Positions 32,105 to 40,769 of a DNA stretch of 64,000 nt are shown one piece after another. The stretch is taken from NCBI RefSeq assembly GCF_900101765.1, contig NZ_LT627735.1:434001-498000 (forward strand). Direction: 5' to 3'. Under the pieces are notes generated by a model. The model ran no database searches. It saw only the letters and a list, made by a program, of their open reading frames with translations, and was not told where the DNA came from. Made by a program: the position numbers and the translations under genes. Origin of the DNA: Nonlabens sp. Hel1_33_55 (lineage in GTDB: Bacteria > Bacteroidota > Bacteroidia > Flavobacteriales > Flavobacteriaceae). Numbering within the stretch: position 1 is the first letter of the stretch; every line of letters starts with the position of its first letter.

Positions 32105-34654
32105 TTACTCAGCAGATTCTGTTGCTTTTTCAATCTTTACGGTAAGTTCATTGGACTTCTCATCCAGATCCATATAGATAGAATCACCTTCAACTAGCTG
32201 GCTGTTAACAATCTCTTCGGCAAGTGCATCCTCAATGTATTTTTGAATAGCTCTTTTGAGCGGTCTAGCACCATATTGTTTGTCAAAACCTTTGTCGGCT
32301 ATGTAATCTTTTGCTTTATCGCTAAGCTTGAGGTTGTAACCTAAATCATCAATACGAGCAAAAAGTTTTTTCAATTCGATATCGATAATCTTGTGAATAT
32401 CCTCACGCTCCAAGGCATTGAATACAATCACGTCGTCAATTCTATTTAAGAATTCAGGAGCAAAAGTTTTCTTCAACGCACCTTCAATCACACTACGAGT
32501 ATTATCTGCTTCTGCAGATTTTTGAGCAGCTGTACCAAATCCAACTCCAGAACCGAAGTCCTTGAGTTTTCTAGCACCTATGTTTGAGGTCATGATAATA
32601 ATGGAGTTTCTAAAGTCGATCTTACGACCTAAACTATCTGTCAAATAACCATCATCTAATACCTGCAATAACATATTAAATACATCTGGATGCGCTTTCT
32701 CAATCTCATCAAGCAAGATTACAGAATATGGTTTTCTACGAACCTTTTCAGTAAGCTGTCCACCTTCTTCATAACCTACATATCCTGGAGGTGCACCTAT
32801 CAAACGAGATATAGCAAACTTCTCCATGTATTCACTCATGTCCACTCGTATCAACGAGTTTTCTGAATCAAATAATTCTTTTGCAAGAACTTTAGCTAGC
32901 TGTGTTTTACCAACACCAGTTTGTCCTAAGAAGATAAATGACCCAATAGGTTTATTAGGATCTTTCAATCCAGCACGATTACGCTGTATGGCTTTAACCA
33001 CTTGTTTCACAGCCTTATCCTGACCTATTACAAGATCTGTGATCGTGTGATCCAGATCCTTAAGTTTCTTCATTTCTTTAGTCGCAATACGATTTACAGG
33101 AATTCCTGTCATCATGCTCACAACCTCTGCAACGTTTTCTTCAGTTACGGTGTCTTTATGAAGTTTAGAAGCTTCTTGCCATTCTTCTTGAGCTTCGGCA
33201 AGGGCTTTTTCAAGTTTCTTCTCATCGTCTCTTAATTTGGCAGCTTGTTCGTATTTCTGCTTTTTGACAACACTGTTTTTTTCCTCCTTAACATCTTCAA
33301 GCTGTTTTTCAAGATCCAGAATTTGTTGTGGTACTTCAATGTTGGCAATGTGTATACGTGAACCAGCCTCGTCAAGCGCATCAATAGCTTTGTCTGGTAA
33401 AAATCTATCAGTCATATAACGACTGGTCAATTTCACACAGGCCTCAATGGCACCGTTCGTATATTCAACGTTGTGATGTTCTTCATATTTGTCCTTAATA
33501 TTATTAAGGATTTCAATCGTCTCTTCAACGTTGGTAGGTTCTACCATCACCTTTTGAAAACGTCTTTCTAGAGCACCATCCTTTTCAATACTATTGCGGT
33601 ACTCATCTAAAGTTGTCGCACCTATACATTGAATCTCTCCACGTGCTAAGGCAGGTTTGAACATATTACTGGCATCCAAAGATCCAGCGGCACCACCAGC
33701 ACCTACGATTGTATGAATCTCATCAATAAATAAAATGATATCCTCATTTTTTTCAAGCTCGTTCATTACCGCTTTCATGCGCTCCTCAAACTGACCTCTA
33801 TATTTAGTACCAGCCACAAGGCTAGCAAGGTCAAGAGTGATCACACGCTTGTCGTATAGAATTCTAGAAACCTTGCGCTGAATGATACGCAATGCAAGAC
33901 CTTCTGCAATGGCGCTTTTACCAACTCCAGGCTCTCCTATAAGTAAAGGGTTGTTCTTCTTACGACGACTTAGGATTTGAGACACACGCTGGATTTCTTC
34001 TGTACGGCCTACCACAGGATCTAATTTATCCTCTTCAGCCATTTTAGTAAGATCTCGCCCAAAGTTGTCCAAAACTGGAGTCTTAGACTTCTTGTTCGTT
34101 TTCTTATCTCCAGAAGGTGAGAAAAGATTCTCCTTTCCATCATCCTTCATATCCTCCGCGTCATCGCTAAACGATGATGCTAGCGGGTCTTCATAGCTAT
34201 CATCACTCTGTGACAATAATACTTTGAATTCCTCTTTAACACCATCATAATCAACTCTAAGCTTATTTAGTAACTTAGTGGTTGGATCATTTTCATTGCG
34301 TAAAATACACAACAGTAAATGTGCTGTATTAATAGAGGTACTTTGAAAAAGTTTTGCTTCTAAAAATGTTGTTTTAAGTGCTCGTTCTGCCTGTCTAGTA
34401 AGGTGTAGGTTTTTCTTCTCATTGATTACTGCTCCAGAACCTGGATTTGCAGGGCTTAAAATCTCTACTTTTTTGCGTAGATGATCTAAGTCCACAGAAA
34501 GATTATTAAGTATTTCAATTGCTTTGCCATCGCCATCACGCAATAATCCTAGCATTAAATGTTCAGTTCCTATAAAATCGTGTCCCAATCGCAGGGCTTC
34601 TTCCTTGCTGTAGGCGATCACGTCCTTGACTCTTGGTGAAAAATTATCGTCCAT
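32105..34654 (-). CDS. clpC: ClpC, AAA+ unfoldase of the Clp protease
   Basis: ATP-dependent chaperone that feeds substrates to ClpP. The 849 residues have a double Clp-N domain (about 1-150), AAA module 1 with Walker A GEPGVGKS (about 239-246) and LFIDEIHT, and a UVR-like coiled coil (about 440-475; KQKYEQAAKLRDDEKKLE). AAA module 2 has GQTGVGKT (about 568-575), GYVGYEEGGQLTEKVRRKPY and LLDEIEKAHPD. The loop SGVGFGTAA (about 700) supplies the VGF tripeptide that docks on ClpP, distinguishing it from ClpB. No palindrome copy interrupts this 2.5-kb gene. Confidence 0.96.
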   Translation of the reverse strand: MDDNFSPRVKDVIAYSKEEALRLGHDFIGTEHLMLGLLRDGDGKAIEILNNLSVDLDHLRKKVEILSPANPGSGAVINEKKNLHLTRQAERALKTTFLEAKLFQSTSINTAHLLLCILRNENDPTTKLLNKLRVDYDGVKEEFKVLLSQSDDSYEDPLASSFSDDAEDMKDDGKENLFSPSGDKKTNKKSKTPVLDNFGRDLTKMAEEDKLDPVVGRTEEIQRVSQILSRRKKNNPLLIGEPGVGKSAIAEGLALRIIQRKVSRILYDKRVITLDLASLVAGTKYRGQFEERMKAVMNELEKNEDIILFIDEIHTIVGAGGAAGSLDASNMFKPALARGEIQCIGATTLDEYRNSIEKDGALERRFQKVMVEPTNVEETIEILNNIKDKYEEHHNVEYTNGAIEACVKLTSRYMTDRFLPDKAIDALDEAGSRIHIANIEVPQQILDLEKQLEDVKEEKNSVVKKQKYEQAAKLRDDEKKLEKALAEAQEEWQEASKLHKDTVTEENVAEVVSMMTGIPVNRIATKEMKKLKDLDHTITDLVIGQDKAVKQVVKAIQRNRAGLKDPNKPIGSFIFLGQTGVGKTQLAKVLAKELFDSENSLIRVDMSEYMEKFAISRLIGAPPGYVGYEEGGQLTEKVRRKPYSVILLDEIEKAHPDVFNMLLQVLDDGYLTDSLGRKIDFRNSIIIMTSNIGARKLKDFGSGVGFGTAAQKSAEADNTRSVIEGALKKTFAPEFLNRIDDVIVFNALEREDIHKIIDIELKKLFARIDDLGYNLKLSDKAKDYIADKGFDKQYGARPLKRAIQKYIEDALAEEIVNSQLVEGDSIYMDLDEKSNELTVKIEKATESAE

Positions 34655-34735
34655 ATCGCTTCTTTGTCTAAATGTAATTTAAAGATATGTTTCAAAAAGC
34701 ATTCCGCATTGTAATTATGGGTTAAAGTGAAGTTA

Positions 34736-34751
34736 CGCTTTCGCGAAAGCG
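34736..34751. repeat. 16-bp palindrome, exact copy, clpC/gyrA divergent region
   Basis: CGCTTTCGCGAAAGCG, 82 bases upstream of the clpC ATG and about 170 bases upstream of gyrA. Confidence 0.97.
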
Positions 34752-34794
34752 TACTAACCACAAGCCTCAACGCATTATTTGAGCAACTGAATAC

Positions 34795-34803
34795 TTATCC
34801 ACA
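34795..34803 (+). promoter_or_regulatory. Consensus DnaA box upstream of gyrA
   Basis: TTATCCACA, the perfect DnaA 9-mer, 120 bases before gyrA. It is single, so a regulatory or DnaA-titration site is more likely than an origin. Confidence 0.45.
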
Positions 34804-34922
34804 CAAATCCTATCAAAGTGTTAATAAAAACACTGTCTAATCTGTCGTAGAGCCTTATCATTACTGACATTTTACTTAAATTGCTCTTTGTTAAAATTAT
34901 ACGTAATAAAATAGATTTTTAA

Positions 34923-37454
34923 ATGGCAGATGGAGAAAAGTTAATCCCAATCAATATTGAGGATGAGATGAAGTCAGCGTACATCGATTATTCGATGTCG
35001 GTCATAGTGTCACGAGCACTGCCAGATGTGCGAGACGGCTTGAAACCCGTGCACAGACGCGTGCTTTATGGAATGTATGAGTTGGGAGTTCTTTCCAATC
35101 GTGGTTATAAAAAGAGTGCAAGAATTGTAGGTGAAGTTTTAGGTAAGTATCACCCACACGGTGATACATCTGTTTACGATACCATGGTTCGTATGGCGCA
35201 GGAATGGTCATTGAGATATATGCTCGTTGACGGTCAGGGAAATTTTGGATCTGTAGATGGTGATCCACCAGCGGCAATGCGATATACAGAGGCGCGCATG
35301 CGCAAAATCTCAGAAGAGCTACTTGCCGATATCGACAAAGAAACGGTCGATACTCAGCTTAATTTTGACGATACACTTTCAGAACCAACGGTTTTACCTA
35401 CTAAAGTGCCTAACCTATTGGTTAATGGAGCAAGTGGTATCGCTGTAGGTATGGCGACTAATATGCCACCACACAACCTAACCGAAGTTGTTGATGGAAC
35501 CATTGCCTATATAGATAATCATGACATCGAGATTGATGAGTTGATACAGCACATTAAAGCACCAGATTTCCCTACCGGCGGTATTATTTATGGATATGAC
35601 GGCGTGAAAGAAGCGATGCACACAGGTCGTGGTCGTGTAAAAATACGTGGTCGTGTTAGAATAGAGGAAGTCAAAGGTCGTGAGTGTATTATCGTGGACG
35701 AGTTGCCATATCAGGTCAACAAAGCTGACATGATCAAGAAAACGGCAGACCTTATTAATGACAAGAAACTGGACGGCATAGCATCCATACGCGATGAGTC
35801 TGACAGAAAGGGAATGCGTATCGTTTATGTATTGAAACGTGATGCGATACCTAACATCGTTGTAAACACGCTTTACAAGCATACCGCATTACAATCATCA
35901 TTTAGCGTTAACAATATTGCCTTAGTCAACGGTCGTCCAGAAATGCTGAACGTCAAGCAAATGATCCACCATTTTGTGGAGCATCGCCATGAGGTTGTAG
36001 TACGACGTACCACATATGAGTTGCGCAAGGCAGAAGAGCGTGCCCACATCCTTGAAGGATTGATTATTGCGAGTGATAATATTGATGAGGTCATCAAAAT
36101 TATTAGAGCTAGTTCTAACGGCGAAGAAGCTCGTGAAAACCTGATCAAACGTTTTGAACTTTCTGAAATTCAGGCAAGAGCCATAGTTGAAATGCGACTG
36201 CGTCAACTAACTGGTCTGGAGCAGGACAAACTAAGAACAGAATATAATGACCTATTAGTCACCATCGCCGACTTAAAAGACATTCTAGCTAAGAAAGAAC
36301 GCAGAATGGAAATCATCAAAGAAGAACTTGCTGAAATACGCGAGAAGTACGGTGATGAAAGAAGATCTCAAATTGAGTATGCTGGAGGTGATTTGAGTAT
36401 TGAGGATATGATTCCTGATGAGCAGGTAGTAATTACCATTTCACATGCCGGTTATATCAAAAGAACAAGTCTTACTGAATATAAAACCCAAAACCGAGGT
36501 GGTGTAGGGCAGAAGGCAAGTACTACCAGGGATGAGGATTTCCTAGAAGATATTTTTGTGGGAACTAACCATCAATACATGCTCTTCTTTACCGAGAAAG
36601 GAAAGTGTTTCTGGATGCGAGTCTTTGAAATCCCTGAAGGTAGCCGTACCTCAAAAGGTAGAGCGATCCAAAACCTTATTAATATCGAGCAGGATGATAA
36701 TGTAAAAGCTGTCATTTGTACTCAAGATATAAAGGATGAAGAATACATCAACAGTCACTATGTTATTATGTGTACTAAAAAAGGTACCGTCAAGAAAACT
36801 TCTCTCGAGCAATACTCTAGACCACGTACGAATGGTATCAACGCCATAACTATTAAGGATGGCGATACGCTGCTAGAAGCAAAACTGACTACTGGAGATA
36901 GCCAGATCATGTTAGGTCTCAAAAGCGGTAAAGCCATTAGATTTGATGAGAAGAAAACGCGATCCATGGGTAGAAACGCTAGCGGTGTTCGCGGTATAAG
37001 ACTTGCAAACGATAAGGATGAAGTGATAGGAATGGTTGCAGTTAATGATTTGGACTCTGAGATTCTCGTTGTTTCAGAAAAAGGTTATGGTAAACGCTCC
37101 AGCCTTGAAGATTATCGTGAAACCAATCGTGGTGGTAAAGGTGTAAAAACAATATCTGTCACTGAGAAAACTGGTGGTTTAGTAGCGCTTAAAAATGTAA
37201 CAGATGACGATGGTTTAATGATTATTAACAAATCGGGTATTGCAATTCGCATAGATGTTTCAGATCTTAGAGTCATGGGACGCGCAACTCAAGGTGTTCG
37301 TTTGATTAAAGTCAAAGGTGATGATAGCATTGCCGCTGTCGCGAAAGTTGCTAATGAAGAGGACGAGGACGAGGAGCAAACAGCAGAGGATGCTACCAAC
37401 TCAAGCGATACGGAAGATGGCACAACCCTTGCAACTGATGATAGTGAAGAATAA
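34923..37454 (+). CDS. gyrA: DNA gyrase subunit A
   Basis: DNA cleavage-reunion subunit of gyrase, 843 residues. The winged-helix and tower domains contain the quinolone region HPHGDTSVYDTMVRMAQ (about 77-93; Thr at the E. coli Ser83 position, Asp at the Asp87 position). The catalytic Tyr121 is in AAMRYTEARM. The C-terminal beta-pinwheel (about 510-815) carries the GyrA box QNRGGVGQK near 525, which separates it from ParC. An acidic tail (EEDEDEEQTAED onward) closes the protein. A loose 13/16 match to the palindrome at 37334 encodes AVAKVA just before the tail. Confidence 0.97.
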   Translation: MADGEKLIPINIEDEMKSAYIDYSMSVIVSRALPDVRDGLKPVHRRVLYGMYELGVLSNRGYKKSARIVGEVLGKYHPHGDTSVYDTMVRMAQEWSLRYMLVDGQGNFGSVDGDPPAAMRYTEARMRKISEELLADIDKETVDTQLNFDDTLSEPTVLPTKVPNLLVNGASGIAVGMATNMPPHNLTEVVDGTIAYIDNHDIEIDELIQHIKAPDFPTGGIIYGYDGVKEAMHTGRGRVKIRGRVRIEEVKGRECIIVDELPYQVNKADMIKKTADLINDKKLDGIASIRDESDRKGMRIVYVLKRDAIPNIVVNTLYKHTALQSSFSVNNIALVNGRPEMLNVKQMIHHFVEHRHEVVVRRTTYELRKAEERAHILEGLIIASDNIDEVIKIIRASSNGEEARENLIKRFELSEIQARAIVEMRLRQLTGLEQDKLRTEYNDLLVTIADLKDILAKKERRMEIIKEELAEIREKYGDERRSQIEYAGGDLSIEDMIPDEQVVITISHAGYIKRTSLTEYKTQNRGGVGQKASTTRDEDFLEDIFVGTNHQYMLFFTEKGKCFWMRVFEIPEGSRTSKGRAIQNLINIEQDDNVKAVICTQDIKDEEYINSHYVIMCTKKGTVKKTSLEQYSRPRTNGINAITIKDGDTLLEAKLTTGDSQIMLGLKSGKAIRFDEKKTRSMGRNASGVRGIRLANDKDEVIGMVAVNDLDSEILVVSEKGYGKRSSLEDYRETNRGGKGVKTISVTEKTGGLVALKNVTDDDGLMIINKSGIAIRIDVSDLRVMGRATQGVRLIKVKGDDSIAAVAKVANEEDEDEEQTAEDATNSSDTEDGTTLATDDSEE

Positions 37455-37473
37455 AAACTAAAGAACTACAATT

Positions 37474-38658
37474 ATGAATTATAGGTTATTAATATTAGGA
37501 CTGGCATTTTCAAGCCTTGCTTTTGCTCAGAAACGAGAGATAAGAAAGATAGAAAAAGCCGTTGAGGATAATGATTACAAAGAGGCTTCTTCTTTATTTA
37601 GCGAAATTAATGAGAGTGAAGTAGAGGAAAAATATGTGGCAGACTATACTTATTTCAAGGCCGTTACAATGTTAGGAAATCCTAATAGAGTGACCGCAAG
37701 TGGTAAAGAATTGCAGAACATAATGGTTTTATTTGATAAAGCTAAGGATTTAGGATATGATTCAGCAGCCGTTAGTGGCCAAAAAAGTTTGGTAAGTGAT
37801 GCTATTTTCGCACATGCACAAAAAATGTTACAGGCTGGAAAACAAGATGAGGCATTAGCTTCAGTAAATTATTTGTTAGAATTAGATCCTTCTAATCAAC
37901 GGATGAGAGAGAATGCAGCAAACCTAGCTTACCGATCAGGTGATTTCAAAAGCGCTAAAGATAATTACCAGCAGTTATTAGATGAGGGCTATACGGGAAT
38001 AGAAGAAACGGCTTTAGCAACTTCTTTGGGAAGTAATAAGGATGAAGTTTTTCCAAATCTAAAAACAGCTGAGGTTGCGGTAAAAACGGGTCAATATACT
38101 AATGCTCGATTAGAAAAATCTGATTCTAAGCTCGGCACAATTGTAACGAATTTAGCTTGGGTTTATAATAACAACGGTGAAAAACCAAAAGCTAAAAGCC
38201 TTGTAATGGAGATATTCGACAAATATCCAGAGGATGAAAGTTTAAAAATCGCAGCCGCAAATTTATATCTTTTGGTAGGTATGGAGGAAGAATATAAAAA
38301 AGCTGTTTCTAAAATGAATGAAGAAATTACAGATCCTGCAGTATATCAAAATTTAGCAGTAGCTGCTGCTGATAAAGAAAATTGGGATCAAGCTATAGAT
38401 TACTACAATAAGAGTATAGAGTTAGATAACTCAAATTACGCAACTCAAAATAATTTAGCTGCGGCTTATATACAAAAAGGGAACTTAGAGGAAACTACAG
38501 CGGTTCAACAGAAAGAATACTATATGAATGCTGCTAAACATTATGAAAAAGTGCTTGAACTTAAGCCTGATATGGATTCTGCTAAAACGACATTAATTAG
38601 TATTTACAAAGCTTTTAATATGGACGATAAGGCAGCGGCTCTAGAGGCAGGTAACTAA
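37474..38658 (+). CDS. Exported TPR-repeat protein
   Basis: 394-residue periplasmic protein with signal peptide MNYRLLILGLAFSSLAFAQ and several tetratricopeptide repeats, clearest at about 120-155 (AGKQDEALASVNYLLELDPS) and 305-375 (ENWDQAIDYYNKSIELDNSN, KHYEKVLELKPDMDSA). It follows gyrA by 19 bases and ends in its own terminator, so it is probably transcribed with gyrA. The partner proteins are unknown. Confidence 0.85.
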   Translation: MNYRLLILGLAFSSLAFAQKREIRKIEKAVEDNDYKEASSLFSEINESEVEEKYVADYTYFKAVTMLGNPNRVTASGKELQNIMVLFDKAKDLGYDSAAVSGQKSLVSDAIFAHAQKMLQAGKQDEALASVNYLLELDPSNQRMRENAANLAYRSGDFKSAKDNYQQLLDEGYTGIEETALATSLGSNKDEVFPNLKTAEVAVKTGQYTNARLEKSDSKLGTIVTNLAWVYNNNGEKPKAKSLVMEIFDKYPEDESLKIAAANLYLLVGMEEEYKKAVSKMNEEITDPAVYQNLAVAAADKENWDQAIDYYNKSIELDNSNYATQNNLAAAYIQKGNLEETTAVQQKEYYMNAAKHYEKVLELKPDMDSAKTTLISIYKAFNMDDKAAALEAGN

Positions 38659-38684
38659 TTAAATTATTAAAAGAACTTTGATTT

Positions 38685-38709
38685 GAAACCCAGCAGTTGC
38701 TGGGTTTTT
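38685..38709. terminator. Terminator between TPR and NlpC/P60 genes
   Basis: Stem AACCCAGCA/TGCTGGGTT (about 38687-38695 and 38698-38706), then a T-run; convergent genes. Confidence 0.8.
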
Positions 38710-39471
38710 CTATACAATTTTTTTAATCATCCTCAGCTTATGAGAGTGACTGGAAGTATTTAAGTTAAATATTCCCGTTTGATCTAAACGGTCAATTCTA
38801 ACCTTTCCATGCGCATGAATGATGTAATTATCTTTCATGATGATTCCAACATGAGTTATCAAACCTTCTGTGTTATCAAAAAATGCTAAATCGCCTGGAT
38901 CTGACTCCTCTATAAAACTTAACACTTCTCCTTGCTTAGCTTGTTCACTGGCGTCTCTAGATAGGTAATAACCGTTCAGTTTATAAATTAGCTGAGTAAA
39001 GCCGCTACAGTCGATTCCCATATTTGAGCGACCACCCCATAAATAAGGTGTGTTTAACAATAACAAAGCTTCACTTACTAAATTTGACTTTTCATGCTGA
39101 ACTTTTAAATTGGCAATATCTGTGGATGAAAAACTATCTCCTAGAAAAGTAGCAGACGATATTTGAGAGCCTATTAATATTGAACTAAGCGTTTGATTTG
39201 AATGGGTGACCGTGCTAATGGGATCTTTCGCGAAAGCGATATTATTTTTATCACTTAGATTCTTATAATCATTTTCTTGTATTTCTAGGTATTGCTTGTT
39301 GTCAATCCATCCTTCATAATGGTCATTGCTCAGACGTATGCGTGACCATTTTTTACGATATTCCAATACTTTAAAAACTTCTCCATACATCATCTGGGAC
39401 ACCATCTCACTAGTATCACTAGTTTCTTGTCGCATAGGTACAATGGATATAGGACAAATACCGTATTTCAT
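38710..39471 (-). CDS. NlpC/P60 (C40) peptidoglycan hydrolase with SH3 domain
   Basis: Cell-wall endopeptidase-type protein of 253 residues. An N-terminal bacterial SH3 domain (about 1-65; MYGEVFKVLEYRKKWSRIRL) is followed by a linker and a C40 domain (about 125-250) with GGRSNMGIDCSGFTQLIY (catalytic Cys near 153), ITHVGIIMKD (His) and YIIHAHGKV. No signal peptide is evident, so its export route is unclear. The palindrome core at 39223 encodes IAFAKD (78-83) in the linker. Its ATG directly follows the thiolase stop. Confidence 0.9.
   Translation of the reverse strand: MKYGICPISIVPMRQETSDTSEMVSQMMYGEVFKVLEYRKKWSRIRLSNDHYEGWIDNKQYLEIQENDYKNLSDKNNIAFAKDPISTVTHSNQTLSSILIGSQISSATFLGDSFSSTDIANLKVQHEKSNLVSEALLLLNTPYLWGGRSNMGIDCSGFTQLIYKLNGYYLSRDASEQAKQGEVLSFIEESDPGDLAFFDNTEGLITHVGIIMKDNYIIHAHGKVRIDRLDQTGIFNLNTSSHSHKLRMIKKIV
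39223..39238. repeat. Palindrome with 12-bp core exact (14/16), inside the NlpC gene
   Basis: ATCTTTCGCGAAAGCG; encodes IAFAKD in the interdomain linker. Confidence 0.9.
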
Positions 39472-40650
39472 CTAAAAGTGAGACTCGATAACTAAGGCTG
39501 AAGCTCCACCGCCACCATTACAAATTGCCGCAGCGCCTAATCTACCACCTTCATTTTTAAGTGTACTTAATAGAGTCGTGACTATGCGAGCACCGCTACA
39601 TCCTAATGGATGACCCAATGAAACAGCTCCACCATAAACGTTTACGTTTTCATCATTGATGCCTAATAACTTCATATTGGCAAGTCCTACAACTGCAAAC
39701 GCCTCGTTGAGCTCAATGAAATCCATATCCTTTAGTCCCAATTTGGCCTTATCCAACGCTTTTGGTAATGCTTTTGCTGGAGCGGTGGTAAATCTTTCTG
39801 GCTCTACAGATGCATCTGCATAGCTGATAATTGTGGCTAATGGCTCTATATTTAATTCTTTTGCTTTTTCCTCACTCATGAGAACCACTGCTGCAGCACC
39901 ATCGTTTATAGTACTTGCGTTTGCAGCTGTTACCGTTCCATCTTTAGAAAATGCAGCTCTAAGTGATGGGATCTTATCCATTTTGACATTGGAAAATTCT
40001 TCATCAGTATCTACGATAATATCGTCACCTCTGCGTTGTTTTACAGCAACTGGAACCACTTCTTCTTTAAATTTTCCAGCTTGCCATGCCGCAGCAGATC
40101 GTTCATAGGATTGAATGGCAAATTTATCTTGATCCTCGCGAGAAAAACCATTTTCAGATGCACATAGATCTGCACAAACTCCCATGGCATTTTTATTATA
40201 GGCATCTACCAGCCCATCGCGCTGCATACCATCAATCATAGTTGCTGGTCCAAATTTCTGTGGGTTTCTCAAATTTAAATAGTGCGGTATCTGACTCATA
40301 TTTTCCATACCACCCGCAACAATAACATCTTGATCACCTAACGCAATACATTGAGCTGCTAATATGATTGATTTCATACCACTTGCACACACTTTATTTA
40401 CAGAAGTTGCTGGAACGTTATTAGAGATTCCAGCACCTAAAGAAGCTTGCTTTGCCGGAGACTGACCGGTGTTTGCTTGAACTACGTGACCCATTAAAAC
40501 TTCTTGAACATGTTTAGGATCCAACCCGATTTTGTCAAGAGCGCCTTTAATTGCAATGGTGCCTAATTCAGTCGCTGGAACTGAACTCAGGGATCCCAAA
40601 AAGCTACCTATGGGTGTACGTGCGTATGAAACTATTACTACTTTTCTCAT
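39472..40650 (-). CDS. Acetyl-CoA C-acetyltransferase (thiolase)
   Basis: Condenses or cleaves acetoacetyl-CoA. The start MRKVVIVSYARTPIGSF (392 residues) is the normal thiolase N-terminus; the frame extends 11 codons further without need. The acyl-carrying Cys is near 89 in VNKVCASGMKS. ELNEAFAVVGLAN, the GHPLGCSGAR His loop and AAICNGGGGASA with the second Cys complete the active site. The direction (degradation or acetoacetyl-CoA supply) cannot be told. Confidence 0.94.
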   Translation of the reverse strand: MRKVVIVSYARTPIGSFLGSLSSVPATELGTIAIKGALDKIGLDPKHVQEVLMGHVVQANTGQSPAKQASLGAGISNNVPATSVNKVCASGMKSIILAAQCIALGDQDVIVAGGMENMSQIPHYLNLRNPQKFGPATMIDGMQRDGLVDAYNKNAMGVCADLCASENGFSREDQDKFAIQSYERSAAAWQAGKFKEEVVPVAVKQRRGDDIIVDTDEEFSNVKMDKIPSLRAAFSKDGTVTAANASTINDGAAAVVLMSEEKAKELNIEPLATIISYADASVEPERFTTAPAKALPKALDKAKLGLKDMDFIELNEAFAVVGLANMKLLGINDENVNVYGGAVSLGHPLGCSGARIVTTLLSTLKNEGGRLGAAAICNGGGGASALVIESHF

Positions 40651-40769
40651 CGAGATGTTTTTTTGCGAAAATAATAATTTCAAGTTCTATTTTCTGTCAA
40701 TAATATCTCAAAAGGTAACAATCCTTAATTGTACCTAATAATTATTTCGATAGTTGTTACTTTGCATTA

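Noticed and set aside
34655..34922. Replication origin at the DnaA box near gyrA
   Set aside because: Only one DnaA 9-mer was seen, no AT-rich unwinding repeats, and no dnaA or dnaN nearby.
35478..35882. 134-codon antisense ORF inside gyrA
   Set aside because: It is the mirror of a highly conserved gyrA region; composition is explained by the sense codons.
37334..37349. CGCTGTCGCGAAAGTT in gyrA as another palindrome copy
   Set aside because: Only 13 of 16 bases match and the symmetry is lost; it may be chance in an Ala/Lys/Val-rich region.
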